Assembly: GCF_016107685.1 (NCBI RefSeq)
Contig: NZ_JABASY010000004.1
Location: 186,001-250,000, forward strand
Length of the DNA stretch: 64,000 bases
Source of the DNA: Brevibacterium yomogidense
Lineage (GTDB): Bacteria > Actinomycetota > Actinomycetes > Actinomycetales > Brevibacteriaceae
Direction of reading: 5' to 3'
The notes under the pieces are model-generated. The model was given only the letters and a program-made list of their open reading frames with translations, had not been told where the DNA came from and did not search any database. Both the position numbers and the translations under genes were made by a program. Positions 9,486-18,802 of the stretch are shown piece by piece; the first letter of the stretch is position 1; each line of letters opens with the position of its first letter.

Positions 9486-9621
9486 CGTCGAGCTTGGGCA
9501 CGTAGGATGGGACCTCGACGTCTACCCCCGCCACCCCGGCCCGATCGGCGTACCCACACTCAACTCCGAAGATCCAGTTATCAGATGAAGTGTGTCGGTA
9601 GGCAACATGCAGCTGTAACGT

Positions 9622-11454
9622 TCACACGGGCCGGGTGGCTGGATTTGCAAGACGGCGGATACTGGCGTTTCCGTGGGCCGTGGCATACAGTTCGAGGTCA
9701 CCGAAAGCGACCGGGGTGACGGTGGGCTCGACCGCGACTCGCTTTCGTAGTCGTGTTCCGCCGACCCGAGCGTCCACGAATAGATCCAGGAATCCCGAGG
9801 GGCCAAGGATTAGCTGATCAACCGGCAGCGTGCCCGTGAAGAGCAGGTAGCCGTCGCTCTGAGATTGACGCATCGCGGCACGCAAGTACACATCTTTTCG
9901 TCTGCCGATCCACGTGAGCTTTGCCCAGGAGGCTTCCTCTGTTTCCCCGATCTCCAGACGAATGGACAACTCGATATTCCCGTCGGTGACCTCTGCTGCG
10001 ACCAGTTGCGCGGAAACATTTGCGGTCACTCCTCGACGGGGGGCCGGCGGAGCACTCGTAAGCTCGTAGAAGACTTTCCCCCATCGAGCTGTGACGGCCT
10101 CGGCCGAAAATCTTTTGGAAGTTTCTACCGCGGCTGCCCTCATGGCCATGACGTCTTCTTCATCCATTTTGAGAAAGCGACTGAGCGCTCCTGCAAGAGC
10201 AAGCGGATCACCCGCGGTGACCAAGAAGCCATCGACTCCGTTTGTGATGATGTCTGAGGGGCCGTAGTCAATGTCATATGCGATCGGAATGCACCCGCTC
10301 GCCATGCTCTCTATAAGCATGAGTGACTGCCCCTCGGATCGACTGGTGAGAAGGCTGAAAGAGGACGTTGCGAACTGTTCGCGAGCTTTTGCGTCATGGC
10401 CGTGCAATCGCACAGATTCATTGAGTCCGAGTTCTGCGATTTTGTTTTCGATTTGGCGCCGATCGTTCCCCTCCCCGTATATATCGAGTGTCGGAGGCGT
10501 GGGGTGCGTGGTTGCGGCGAGGGCCTGGACGGCGTGGTCCAAACGTTTGATTCCGGAGAGCCGCGCAACAGTGACTCCGCGCTCACGTCGCCGCGGCTTT
10601 ATTGATCTGATGGGTTCGCCATGGAATGGATTGGGAATCGCTACGAGATTGTCGGAACCGATATTGTCCCGAATCAGATCGTCGCGTTGCCGCTTGGTCA
10701 GTATCGCCAAGCGGTCAAAATTGTCAGCGTTTGAGAGAACCAGGAAGTTTCTCTCGACCAGGAGCCCAGTTGTACGCCTCGTCTCATTCTGGTGATGCGA
10801 GTGGAGCGCGTGCACTAATGATGCGTGCGGACTTGAGAATGAGTGCATCATGCCGCCGACGAATGCAGAGTCGCTGACGACGATTGATTTCTTCTTTCCG
10901 ACGACCATTTTGAGCCATTGCTGGTAGAATGCTTTGGCGGTCCGCCACTGACCGACCGGGACGCCGTTACGAGAATACAGGGTCAGCCGCCGACCGCCGC
11001 GCGAGCCGGGGGTGTCGACGTCCTGTCGGTCGGTCAGGAGGAGGCTCCCATCCGCGCGGAACCGGGCAATCTGGACCACCTCGCCAGCGTCGTTCGTGAG
11101 CTCGAAGTCCTCGCTTCCGCGTGTGGGTGTACGTGAATCGTCCGAGTGTCCGGTCATGCGAGTGTTCTCCCCCAGCCGCACAATAGGCGTATCACCGGCT
11201 CGCCTCAGTTCGGACCAGAGGTTTCGCACGCGGACTCTGCGACTGATGCTCCCGTCTCGATACAGTTCGCGTTGTCTGGTGCGTGGTGAAAAGTCCGGGG
11301 CGAGGGTCAGAATGTCCATCCGCCGTCGACTTGTGTCCGCAAAGATTGAAGCGCGTCGCAGAGCCACTGTGGTCATTCCGCCGAAAGATTCCGGAATGGT
11401 CCAGAGCAAATGATAAATCGGAACGTCGGGAAGGGTGCGTGCTCGTCTTCTCAA
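9622..11454 (-). CDS. TagE-like GT4 glycosyltransferase (teichoic acid glycosylation)
   Basis: A 610-residue GT-B retaining transferase. The donor-side domain shows RLSGIKRLDHAV, then SRSEGQSLMLIESMASG near residues 370-386 with the family's catalytic E, and YDIDYGPSDII near 392-402, which is characteristic of TagE/TarM enzymes that add glucose or GlcNAc to teichoic-acid polyol chains. About 135 C-terminal residues form a beta-rich module ending in YATAHGNASIR. The start is TTG, supported because it aligns exactly with the ATG of the paralogue at 13784-15634 (both read ...LYxLLWxIPxxFGGMT). It lies beside TagF genes, so poly(glycerol-phosphate) is the likely acceptor. Confidence 0.85.
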   Translation of the reverse strand: MRRRARTLPDVPIYHLLWTIPESFGGMTTVALRRASIFADTSRRRMDILTLAPDFSPRTRQRELYRDGSISRRVRVRNLWSELRRAGDTPIVRLGENTRMTGHSDDSRTPTRGSEDFELTNDAGEVVQIARFRADGSLLLTDRQDVDTPGSRGGRRLTLYSRNGVPVGQWRTAKAFYQQWLKMVVGKKKSIVVSDSAFVGGMMHSFSSPHASLVHALHSHHQNETRRTTGLLVERNFLVLSNADNFDRLAILTKRQRDDLIRDNIGSDNLVAIPNPFHGEPIRSIKPRRRERGVTVARLSGIKRLDHAVQALAATTHPTPPTLDIYGEGNDRRQIENKIAELGLNESVRLHGHDAKAREQFATSSFSLLTSRSEGQSLMLIESMASGCIPIAYDIDYGPSDIITNGVDGFLVTAGDPLALAGALSRFLKMDEEDVMAMRAAAVETSKRFSAEAVTARWGKVFYELTSAPPAPRRGVTANVSAQLVAAEVTDGNIELSIRLEIGETEEASWAKLTWIGRRKDVYLRAAMRQSQSDGYLLFTGTLPVDQLILGPSGFLDLFVDARVGGTRLRKRVAVEPTVTPVAFGDLELYATAHGNASIRRLANPATRPV

Positions 11455-12023
11455 AGCGCCTCGTCGTAGTGAGTGATGCGGAGGGTGGAGGGCGGATGGG
11501 GCTGGGCAGAGCGCTCAGCTGAGGCGGGCTTCTAGTGAGACGGGCTCTTCGGATGGTGCTCTGCCAGTTTGCCGCTAGTCTCCTCGATGCGCTTCATCGT
11601 ATCAAGGTGGCGACGAGACTCATGGAAAGTCTCCGCGAGCACCAGGGCCGCGCCTCACACATTTTCCCGCGAACCCTTCCCCGCACACGCCAGGCGCCAC
11701 CGCGATAGGGCACGACCGACAAGGACGTCTCGATGTCAACTCGACGGGGACTGATGCAAATTCAGGTGGCAACTGATCTGGCTCGCTCTCCGCGATCGTG
11801 GGAGGTAGCCAGTCTCGGCCCAGTAGCCGGGCACGTAGTTTGGTCATGGCGAGTATTTGGAGGAGGGGATGAGTAGTCGCAGGCGGAATAACCGTATCCG
11901 CAGCGTCACGTGGGGTTGGGCTCTACCGTGTGCAAAGATCAGTGGGTATAGAGCGCTTGGAGAGCCCGGTTGCGATGGATCGGCTCCCCACGAAGTTTCG
12001 AGGCTAGGAGAAGGACTTCCACG
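11455..12023. other. 569-bp gap between divergent genes, possible gene remnant
   Basis: No intact gene is supported here. It must hold the promoters of the divergent GT4 and TagF genes, but no convincing -35/-10 pair was found. On the minus strand 11523-11650 reads without stop as about 40 residues (LVLAETFHESRRHLDTMKR, then KLAEHHPKSPSH and a stop), which looks more like real protein than random frame and may be the tail of a decayed gene. A GGCTCTTCGG sequence at 11542 resembles an ISL3 end but stands alone. Confidence 0.4.
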
Positions 12024-13808
12024 ATGGGATTCAAAAGTGCCGTAATGGCAAGGATTCCAGCACCGCTCGCCGCTCGCCTGAGACGTGCGCGAGGCAAGAC
12101 CGCGGCTCGCAGGCGTCCAACCTCTGCTCCACGAAAAGCCGCTCCACAAACGTCCAGCCCGTCTGACCGGAAGAAGGCCGCACGGGCCAAGAAGCTGGCA
12201 GACATCGCTCGCTGTGCTGCCGCGCCGGTGAAGCCGCGCACTATTTTTTATGAATCGTTCGGTGGGAATGGCGCGTTGTGCAACCCGCGGTCGATGTTCG
12301 AGCATCTCGTCGCTGACCCCGCGTTCCATGATTACGAACATGTCTGGGTCCTGCAGAGCGGACCCGAGCATGACGGCTTCCGGAAGCGGTGCGAGTCGCT
12401 CCCGAATTTGGTGTTCGTCAGACGCGGAACTGTCGAGTACTTTCATCGTCTCCTTACCGCTCAATACGTGATTTCAAACTCGGCGTTCCCTCTGGAGTAC
12501 TCGAAGCCAGCGGGGCAAGTCTATGTGAATACATGGCACGGAATCCCACTCAAAACGATGGGATACGACCTGCCAGGTGGGGCGGTCGGCACTCGTAATG
12601 TCGTGCGGACATTCCTGGCTGCTGACTATCTCCTCTCATCGGGGCCTTCGATGACTCAGACCATGTATCGAGATGCGTTTCAGCTCGGTGGCTTGTATCA
12701 AGGCACTGTTATCGAGACGGGTCTTCCACGTATGGCGGGCCAGGCGGCAGTCGACCCCTACTCCGTACGGCGCTCTCTGCGAAACCGTGGGTTGCGTGTT
12801 CGTGAGGGCCGATCGCTAGTCCTCTTCGCTCCCACGTGGAGAGGAGAATCGACTAACAAGCCTGAGAACGATGTCGGAAGCCTCCGATCAGTGGTGCACT
12901 CGCTGCGCGAGTCGTTAGGCGAAGGCTGCGACGTGCTGCTCAAGGTTCACCAGTTCGTTTACAAGCAGGGAATCGACGACCCCGAGCTGGCGGACGCCTT
13001 GGTGCCTAACGACGTCAATACGAACGAGCTCCTTGCGGCTGTGGATGTTCTAATCACCGATTATTCGAGCGTATTCTTCGACTATCTCGCCGAGGATAGG
13101 CCTCTGGTCTTTTATGTCCCTGACAGTGCAGAATATCAGGATGGAAGAGGCCTGTACTATTCCCTTGACTCCCTTCCGGGAGAATGTTCAGATTGCGAGG
13201 ATGAGCTTCTCGCCGCTGTCCAGAGGGCCGTGCAAGGAACACAGTCGGCAGAGATCGTCGCTCGCAGACGCGACTGGGCGACGACGCATGTGCCATACTC
13301 CGACACTGCGATCACACAGAGAGTGGTGGACACCGTCTTCCGAGAGAAAACTGCCGATACTCGACTCGTCACGCTTCGCGATCCCGAGCGCAAACGCATA
13401 CTGGTGCGGTCACGCTCACTTAAGGACCCAACGGTCGGGCGCGATGTCATCAATGTTGTGCGGCAATCGCATCTCGAAGACTGCGACATCACGCTGTCTT
13501 TCCCTCCTTCGAAGGACGAGATCGCACTGCAGACTATGCAGAGCCTCGAAGACCATTGCCGACTGCTCCCGACCGCCGGGGCGAGAGTAGTCACGAGCGA
13601 AGAGGCTGATCTTATCGAGAGAGCGCGTCAACTGGGTCGGCGGTCCGACGGGCCAAACTACGAGCATTCTCTGACCGCAATGGAGCAACTCAGGCTCGAC
13701 GCTGCACTCACACGCGACTGGAGGCGTCTGTTCGGTGACGTCGACTTCGACGCGGTGATAGACCTGCGGAATGAGCCGATGCCTCAAATAGCGCGAGTGA
13801 TGCCCTGA
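12024..13808 (+). CDS. CDP-glycerol glycerophosphotransferase (second TagF-like)
   Basis: A 594-residue protein with one glycerophosphotransferase domain: FYESFGGNG near residue 73, WHGIPLK near 171, FAPTWRG near 271, LKVHQF near 310 and TDYSSVFFDY near 346, the TagF catalytic set. The N-terminus is very basic (RARGKTAARRR), suited to membrane contact. Residues from about 440 to 594 do not belong to this domain and look like the start of a further module that ends abruptly. ATG 12024 is chosen because AGGAGAAGG lies 9 nt upstream. The 3' end overlaps the convergent GT4 gene by 25 bp. It likely acts as primer or polymerase alongside the larger TagF. Confidence 0.88.
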   Translation: MGFKSAVMARIPAPLAARLRRARGKTAARRRPTSAPRKAAPQTSSPSDRKKAARAKKLADIARCAAAPVKPRTIFYESFGGNGALCNPRSMFEHLVADPAFHDYEHVWVLQSGPEHDGFRKRCESLPNLVFVRRGTVEYFHRLLTAQYVISNSAFPLEYSKPAGQVYVNTWHGIPLKTMGYDLPGGAVGTRNVVRTFLAADYLLSSGPSMTQTMYRDAFQLGGLYQGTVIETGLPRMAGQAAVDPYSVRRSLRNRGLRVREGRSLVLFAPTWRGESTNKPENDVGSLRSVVHSLRESLGEGCDVLLKVHQFVYKQGIDDPELADALVPNDVNTNELLAAVDVLITDYSSVFFDYLAEDRPLVFYVPDSAEYQDGRGLYYSLDSLPGECSDCEDELLAAVQRAVQGTQSAEIVARRRDWATTHVPYSDTAITQRVVDTVFREKTADTRLVTLRDPERKRILVRSRSLKDPTVGRDVINVVRQSHLEDCDITLSFPPSKDEIALQTMQSLEDHCRLLPTAGARVVTSEEADLIERARQLGRRSDGPNYEHSLTAMEQLRLDAALTRDWRRLFGDVDFDAVIDLRNEPMPQIARVMP

Positions 13809-15634
13809 TCGGCTGTGCGGCCGCGGCCAGTGTGGAGCCGGATGCTCGCGTTGCCATGCTGAGTAGCGTAGATCTCGGCGGGGCCACTCCCGACCGCCTG
13901 TTCGAGGCCTGCGGCGGTGATGCGGACTCTTCGTAAAGTCCCGGCAACGCTGACATCCAAGAAGACATCGAGCAGGCCTTTACCAGCTGCCGTGAACCGA
14001 TCGTAGGGGAGTACTGCGTGCACGCGGCTGGTCTGCGCTTCGGTCTCTATGGAGGCCAGCACCCGGCCGTACGCCGGTGTCTTTCGGCCCACCCAGGCGA
14101 CCAGTGCACGGTCGAGCGCGTCCCAGGTGTCGAGTACGACTTCGAGCGCGAGGTGGATCCCCTGATCGGTCGCATATGCATCGCGGAGGATGGCTCGAAC
14201 GCGGAACTCCTTGTCAGCTGTCTTTGCTGCCGCAGCTTCGCAGAGGACATCGCGCCACCGTCGAGTGATGACGTTCGGCGCGAAATCCGCCACGCGGCTC
14301 AGCGCGGCCTCTCGCATACCGGTCAGTTCTTGGTTGCCGAGCGAGATGACGTGTTTGACCGTAGCCGCCAGTTCCGTCGTATCCCCGGCTGGCACGAGGA
14401 ACCCGTTCACCCCATGCGTGATGATGTCGGAAGGACCGTATGGGACGTCGTATGCGATCGGGATACAGCCGGCCGCCAGGCTTTCGAGGAGCACCAGACC
14501 CTGGCCTTCGAAGCGGCTGGAGAGGATGCTGAAGGACGCGTGCTCGAACTGTGCTCTCGCGTCGGCATCGTAACCATGTAGGCGGACAGCGTCCCCGATT
14601 TCCAGGTCGTTGATGAGTGAAGCCAGTCGCTGTCGGTGTATGCCGTCACCGAAGATGTCCAGCACGGCAGTGGGGTGTGTTTCATGCACCAGCGCCATCG
14701 CTTCGATCGCATGCTCGACCCGCTTCTGTCGGACGAGACGGCCGACCATCACCCCTCGTCCTGTTGGGCGTGGTCCTATCCGTTCGGCGATCGGACCGTC
14801 ATACATGTTGGAGACAGTTTGGATCTTGCCGACGGCCAAACAGGAATCGAGCATGTCTCTCCGCTGTCCTTCTGTGAGCGTCGTAACCAAGTCATACCGG
14901 TCGAGGTGGGTGAGGATCTCCTTCTTCGCCGGGGGGAGGAGACCATACGGGGACCCGGTGGGGTCTTTGAGGTGGGGGTTGTGCAATACCTGGATGAGGA
15001 TGACGTTGTCCCGGCGGTAGCCGTGCATCATCCCTCCGATCGGGCTGGAGTCGGAGATGATCGTGGCGGGGCGGTCGTCGACGACCCAGTCGATCCATGA
15101 ATGGTAGAAGTCCGCTTCGGCCTCCCATTGCGCTGAGGCATTGCCCTTCCGGTCGAAGACTGTGATCCGTCGCCCTCCAAGGTGTCCTCTCCGTCGGGCA
15201 TCCCGGCGATCGATGGCGAGCAGAGACCCGTCCCTGCGGTATCGATCGACCTGGAGGATGTTCCCGCTGTCGTCCGATCTCATGGGTTCCGCAGTCCCAG
15301 TGGTGGGGAGCTGTTCCCCAACGTGGGTGATCGGTCGTTTCGCCGTCCCTTGAAGTCTGGATATCTGCTTGTCGGTCATCCTTCGAAGATCAGTCCACAG
15401 ATTGCGAATGCGCACTCGACGACCGATCTTCTTCGAAGCCAGCAGAGCCGCCCGTCTTCGCTTCGGATCCATCTGGGGAGAAAGAGTGAGGATCTCGACA
15501 ACGCGCTTATCAACCTCGGCGAATTGTGACGCTCGTTGCAACGCTGCGCTGGTCATGCCGCCGAACTCCTGGGGGATGCCCCAGAGAAGACCGTAGAGAC
15601 GTCCTTCGGGGAGCAGTGGCGGGCGGCGGAACAT
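13784..15634 (-). CDS. TagE-like GT4 glycosyltransferase, paralogue
   Basis: A 616-residue paralogue of the product of 9622-11454, sharing the N-terminus (LYGLLWGIPQEFGGMT), the GT4 core (GRLVRQKRVEHAIEAM, SSRFEGQGLVLLESLAAG, YDVPYGPSDIITHG near residue 396) and the C-terminal beta-rich module ending YATQHGNASIR. ATG 15634 follows GAGAGG by 5 nt. The two copies flank the second tagF in the order GT4(-), tagF(+), GT4(-). Two paralogues suggest two different sugar substituents or linkage positions on the same backbone. The stop lies inside the tagF 3' end. Confidence 0.87.
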   Translation of the reverse strand: MFRRPPLLPEGRLYGLLWGIPQEFGGMTSAALQRASQFAEVDKRVVEILTLSPQMDPKRRRAALLASKKIGRRVRIRNLWTDLRRMTDKQISRLQGTAKRPITHVGEQLPTTGTAEPMRSDDSGNILQVDRYRRDGSLLAIDRRDARRRGHLGGRRITVFDRKGNASAQWEAEADFYHSWIDWVVDDRPATIISDSSPIGGMMHGYRRDNVILIQVLHNPHLKDPTGSPYGLLPPAKKEILTHLDRYDLVTTLTEGQRRDMLDSCLAVGKIQTVSNMYDGPIAERIGPRPTGRGVMVGRLVRQKRVEHAIEAMALVHETHPTAVLDIFGDGIHRQRLASLINDLEIGDAVRLHGYDADARAQFEHASFSILSSRFEGQGLVLLESLAAGCIPIAYDVPYGPSDIITHGVNGFLVPAGDTTELAATVKHVISLGNQELTGMREAALSRVADFAPNVITRRWRDVLCEAAAAKTADKEFRVRAILRDAYATDQGIHLALEVVLDTWDALDRALVAWVGRKTPAYGRVLASIETEAQTSRVHAVLPYDRFTAAGKGLLDVFLDVSVAGTLRRVRITAAGLEQAVGSGPAEIYATQHGNASIRLHTGRGRTADQGITRAI

Positions 15635-15969
15635 TCATGCCTCTCGAAAACGTAGCGAGCGCGAAACAGAACGAACTCTGCGGCGCGACCCATCGGGCCT
15701 AAACCTTTCCCGATCCATTCTCCGTCACGTCTGCAGTGCTGGGTACCCCTTCTAATCCTTGGTTCTGCGTGGGATCTCTCGAGCGAAACAGGGAAGGCTC
15801 TCCACGGGATGTCGATCTCGCGACGCCCTTCGAGCGTCTGAGCTCAGAGTGGGTGAGCGTCCCGCGGTCCTCGACGAGGCGAGTGCGTCGGTATCCTCGA
15901 CGATGAAGAATGTGATACGCCGCCGCGGCTCCCGTCGCTCGCGGCTTTCGTACACGTGAAGGGAACCTC
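15635..15969. other. 335-bp intergenic region between divergent GT4 and galE
   Basis: No gene or repeat is supported here. The base composition is slightly less GC-rich than the flanking genes. It should contain the promoters for the minus-strand GT4 and for galE, but no clear -35/-10 pair could be picked out. GAAGGGA at 15958-15964 is the ribosome binding site of galE. Confidence 0.5.
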
Positions 15970-16935
15970 ATGACAGTCCTGGTAACTGGCGGCGCGGGAT
16001 ATATCGGATCCCACGTCGTGCGTCTCCTCGCCGAGCGTGGAGACGAGGTCGTGATCGTCGACGACATGTCCAACGGCATCGCATCCCGCGTCAGCGGACA
16101 TTCGGTCGAAGAGATCGACCTCGCGGCCTCGGACGCGGAAGATTCTCTCGTCTCAGTCATGCGGCGGCACGACGTGGAAGCCGTCATCCACTTCGCGGCG
16201 AAGAAGCAGGTGGGCGAGTCCGTGGAGAGGCCGGTCTGGTACTACCGGCAGAACGTGAACGGTCTCGCGAACCTGCTCGCCGCAATCGACCGCCAGGGTG
16301 TTGATCGTCTTGTGTTCTCTTCATCGGCAGCGGTGTACGGGATCCCAGACGTCAACCTGGTGGAAGAGGACATCGACTGCCGGCCGATCAACCCCTACGG
16401 TCAGACGAAGCTGATCGGCGAATGGATGATCGACAACGCGCGGATCGCGACAAACCTCAAAGCTGTGAAACTTCGGTACTTCAATGTTGCGGGAGCCGGG
16501 TGGCCAGATCTTGCCGACACCGCCGTCATGAACCTCATTCCCATCGTGCTCGACCGGGTGAAGCGTGGCGAGCAGCCAGTCATCTTCGGCAGTGATTACG
16601 ACACTCCCGACGGGACCTGCATCCGGGACTACATCCATGTGAAGGACCTCGCCGAGGCTCACATCGCTGCGTTGGATTACCTCGCCACCGGAGAGGCATC
16701 GCAATCAACGTTCAATGTGGGGACCGGTGAGGGCGCATCTGTCGCAGAGGTGATCGACGCGATGGCGAGCGGATTGAACCAGGAGATCGTCCCGATCAGG
16801 GGAGAGCGTCGCGCCGGCGATCCGCCGAAGCTCGTGGCCGACGTGAGCCGTATTGCAGCAGAGCTGTCGTGGAAGGCTGAGTTCCGCCTTGAAGACATCG
16901 TGGAATCAGCGATCACAGCGGACAGGCGAGGCTGA
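15970..16935 (+). CDS. galE: UDP-glucose 4-epimerase GalE
   Basis: A 321-residue extended short-chain dehydrogenase/reductase. The NAD site is GGAGYIG at residues 7-13, the catalytic Ser region is SSSAAVYG near 117-124, and YGQTK near 142-146 gives the YxxxK pair. The family interconverts UDP-glucose and UDP-galactose (or the GlcNAc forms) by oxidation and reduction at C4. Length and spacing are normal. In this position it probably supplies UDP-galactose or UDP-GalNAc for the neighbouring glycosyltransferases, though a general role in galactose metabolism is equally possible. Confidence 0.93.
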   Translation: MTVLVTGGAGYIGSHVVRLLAERGDEVVIVDDMSNGIASRVSGHSVEEIDLAASDAEDSLVSVMRRHDVEAVIHFAAKKQVGESVERPVWYYRQNVNGLANLLAAIDRQGVDRLVFSSSAAVYGIPDVNLVEEDIDCRPINPYGQTKLIGEWMIDNARIATNLKAVKLRYFNVAGAGWPDLADTAVMNLIPIVLDRVKRGEQPVIFGSDYDTPDGTCIRDYIHVKDLAEAHIAALDYLATGEASQSTFNVGTGEGASVAEVIDAMASGLNQEIVPIRGERRAGDPPKLVADVSRIAAELSWKAEFRLEDIVESAITADRRG

Positions 16936-16989
16936 TGATGAGCCGAGGTGCAGCCCCCGCCTGACTGTGTTCTCAGGCACAATGGGCCC

Positions 16990-18711
16990 ATGAACATCGA
17001 TCTCGAGATCGCCCAGGCAGCGCAGCTGAGGCGGATCACGGACATCGCGGACACGGTGGGTCTGACCGCGGACGATCTCATCCCGTACGGATGGACGAAG
17101 GCGAAGGTGCCTGTGTCCGTCCTTGAACGCATCGAAGGGGAGACGAAACCCGGCCGGCTGATCCTCGTCACCGCGATGAGCCCCACGCCCGCAGGTGAGG
17201 GGAAGACGACCACCAGCATCGGTCTGGCCGACGGTCTCAACGAACGCAACCGCCGGCGGCTCGCCGCAGGGGAGGACCCCACCGGGCAGGCGGTCCTCGC
17301 CCTGCGGGAACCCAGCCTGGGACCGGTCTTCGGCATGAAGGGCGGCGCTGCCGGCGGCGGACACGCCCAAGTCGTTCCCATGGAGGACATCAACCTCCAC
17401 TTCACAGGTGACTTCAACGCGATCGCGCTGGCAAACAACCTCGCCGCCACCATGCTCGACAACCACATCCACCACGGCAACGCACTCGACATCGACCCGC
17501 GTCGCATCCACATCAACCGCGTCATGGACCTCAACGACCGCGCACTGCGGAACGTGACGATCGGTCTGGGCGGGCTGAACGGCGGGGTGCCCCGCGAAGA
17601 CCACTTCGACATCGTCGTCGCCAGTGAGGTCATGGCCGTCTTCTGCCTGTCCACCAGCGTGGCAGACCTGAGAGCACGGCTGGCCCGCATCGTCGTCGCG
17701 CACACCCGCGACCGTACGCCCGTCACCGTCGACGACATCGGTGCCGCCGGAGCCATGACGGCCCTGCTGCGCGACGCACTGTCGCCCAACCTCGTCCAGA
17801 CACTGGAGCACACCCCCGCGTTCATCCACGGAGGCCCGTTCGCGAACATCGCCCACGGCTGCAACAGCGCGCTCGCCACACGGTCCGCTCTGGCCCTGGG
17901 CGACTGGGCGATCACGGAAGCCGGGTTCGGCGCGGATCTGGGTGCGGAGAAATTCCTCGACATCAAGTGCCGCGCCACCGGCATCTGGCCGGACATCGTC
18001 TGCGTCGTCGCGACCATCCGCGCGCTCAAGTACCACGGCGGCATTGCGAAGGATGCCCTCGAGCAGGCGGACGTCGACGCGATGCTTGCGGGGATGACGA
18101 ACCTCGAACACCACCTGGGTGTGCTCCGGGACGTCTACGGCCTCACCCCGGTCGTGAGCCTCAACCGCTTCCCGTCCGACACGGATGCAGAAGTGGAAGC
18201 GGCGGTCGAACACCTCGCCGCACAGGGCGTCCGTGCGGTGTCCGCGGAGCACTGGGCTCACGGAGGAGAGGGGGCCCTCGACCTCGCAGACGCTGTCATC
18301 GCCGCTGCCGAGGAACGGGACGCGGACGGCGCCGGGGGACAACGACACCCCTACGAGCTCGACGCCTCTCCGTTCGAGAAGATCGAAGCGCTCGCCACCA
18401 CGATCTACCGGGCAGGCTCCGTGCAGGTCCCGACCGCCGTCCGCCGCAAGCTGGACCGGTACATCGAAGAGGGATACGGCGGGCTGCCCGTCTGCATCGC
18501 GAAGACGCAGTACTCGCTGAGCTCCGACCCCACGCTCAGGGGAGCGCCGGAGGGCCACGAACTCACGGTGCGCGACGTGCGGCTGTCCGCCGGTGCGGGC
18601 TTCATCGTGGTCATCTGCGGCGACATCATGACGATGCCCGGGCTGCCCAAGTCACCGGCGGCCTACCGTATCGATGTGGCGGAGGACGGCACGATCTCAG
18701 GGCTCTTCTGA
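16990..18711 (+). CDS. fhs: Formate--tetrahydrofolate ligase
   Basis: A 573-residue formyltetrahydrofolate synthetase, making 10-formyl-THF from formate, THF and ATP in the cytoplasm. The ATP loop TPAGEGKTTTS is near residues 66-76. The EPSLGPVFGMKGGAAGGG and NLHFTGDFNAI segments are the family's invariant blocks, as is the closing GDIMTMPGLPKSPAA. The ATG at 16990 starts the usual MNIDLEIAQAA N-terminus; the frame is open to 16948. It has no functional link to its polysaccharide neighbours and probably is a separate transcription unit. Confidence 0.95.
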   Translation: MNIDLEIAQAAQLRRITDIADTVGLTADDLIPYGWTKAKVPVSVLERIEGETKPGRLILVTAMSPTPAGEGKTTTSIGLADGLNERNRRRLAAGEDPTGQAVLALREPSLGPVFGMKGGAAGGGHAQVVPMEDINLHFTGDFNAIALANNLAATMLDNHIHHGNALDIDPRRIHINRVMDLNDRALRNVTIGLGGLNGGVPREDHFDIVVASEVMAVFCLSTSVADLRARLARIVVAHTRDRTPVTVDDIGAAGAMTALLRDALSPNLVQTLEHTPAFIHGGPFANIAHGCNSALATRSALALGDWAITEAGFGADLGAEKFLDIKCRATGIWPDIVCVVATIRALKYHGGIAKDALEQADVDAMLAGMTNLEHHLGVLRDVYGLTPVVSLNRFPSDTDAEVEAAVEHLAAQGVRAVSAEHWAHGGEGALDLADAVIAAAEERDADGAGGQRHPYELDASPFEKIEALATTIYRAGSVQVPTAVRRKLDRYIEEGYGGLPVCIAKTQYSLSSDPTLRGAPEGHELTVRDVRLSAGAGFIVVICGDIMTMPGLPKSPAAYRIDVAEDGTISGLF

Positions 18712-18802
18712 TTGGAGCTCTGCTGACCCTGGTCGTGCTGATCTTTTCCCTCCCGGTTCGACAGGCTCGTCGACGTGCTGGAGAATCCTTCCTCATGCGC
18801 AA

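Larger units (their letters stand above)
7880..9575. mobile_element. ISL3-like element remnant, interrupted by an IS3 copy
   Basis: The left edge begins GGCTCTTCCGGTTTCAGAGT, the typical start of ISL3-family inverted repeats. The right edge, read on the minus strand, begins GGATCTTCGGAGTTGAGTG and matches the left at GG-TCTTC, TT, AG and GTG. Next to the right edge, minus-strand 9345-9485 encodes the start of an ISL3-type transposase. Only about 370 bp of ISL3-like sequence remains outside the IS3 insertion, so most of the transposase is gone. No clear 8-bp target duplication is seen. The assignment rests on recognising family end sequences by eye. Confidence 0.55.

Noticed and set aside
11542-11560. 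GGCTCTTCGG as another ISL3 end
   Set aside because: Only ten bases match, with no transposase fragment or partner end nearby.
15759-15959. A 66-codon frame before galE
   Set aside because: No ribosome binding site and no recognisable protein features; the composition is that of intergenic sequence.
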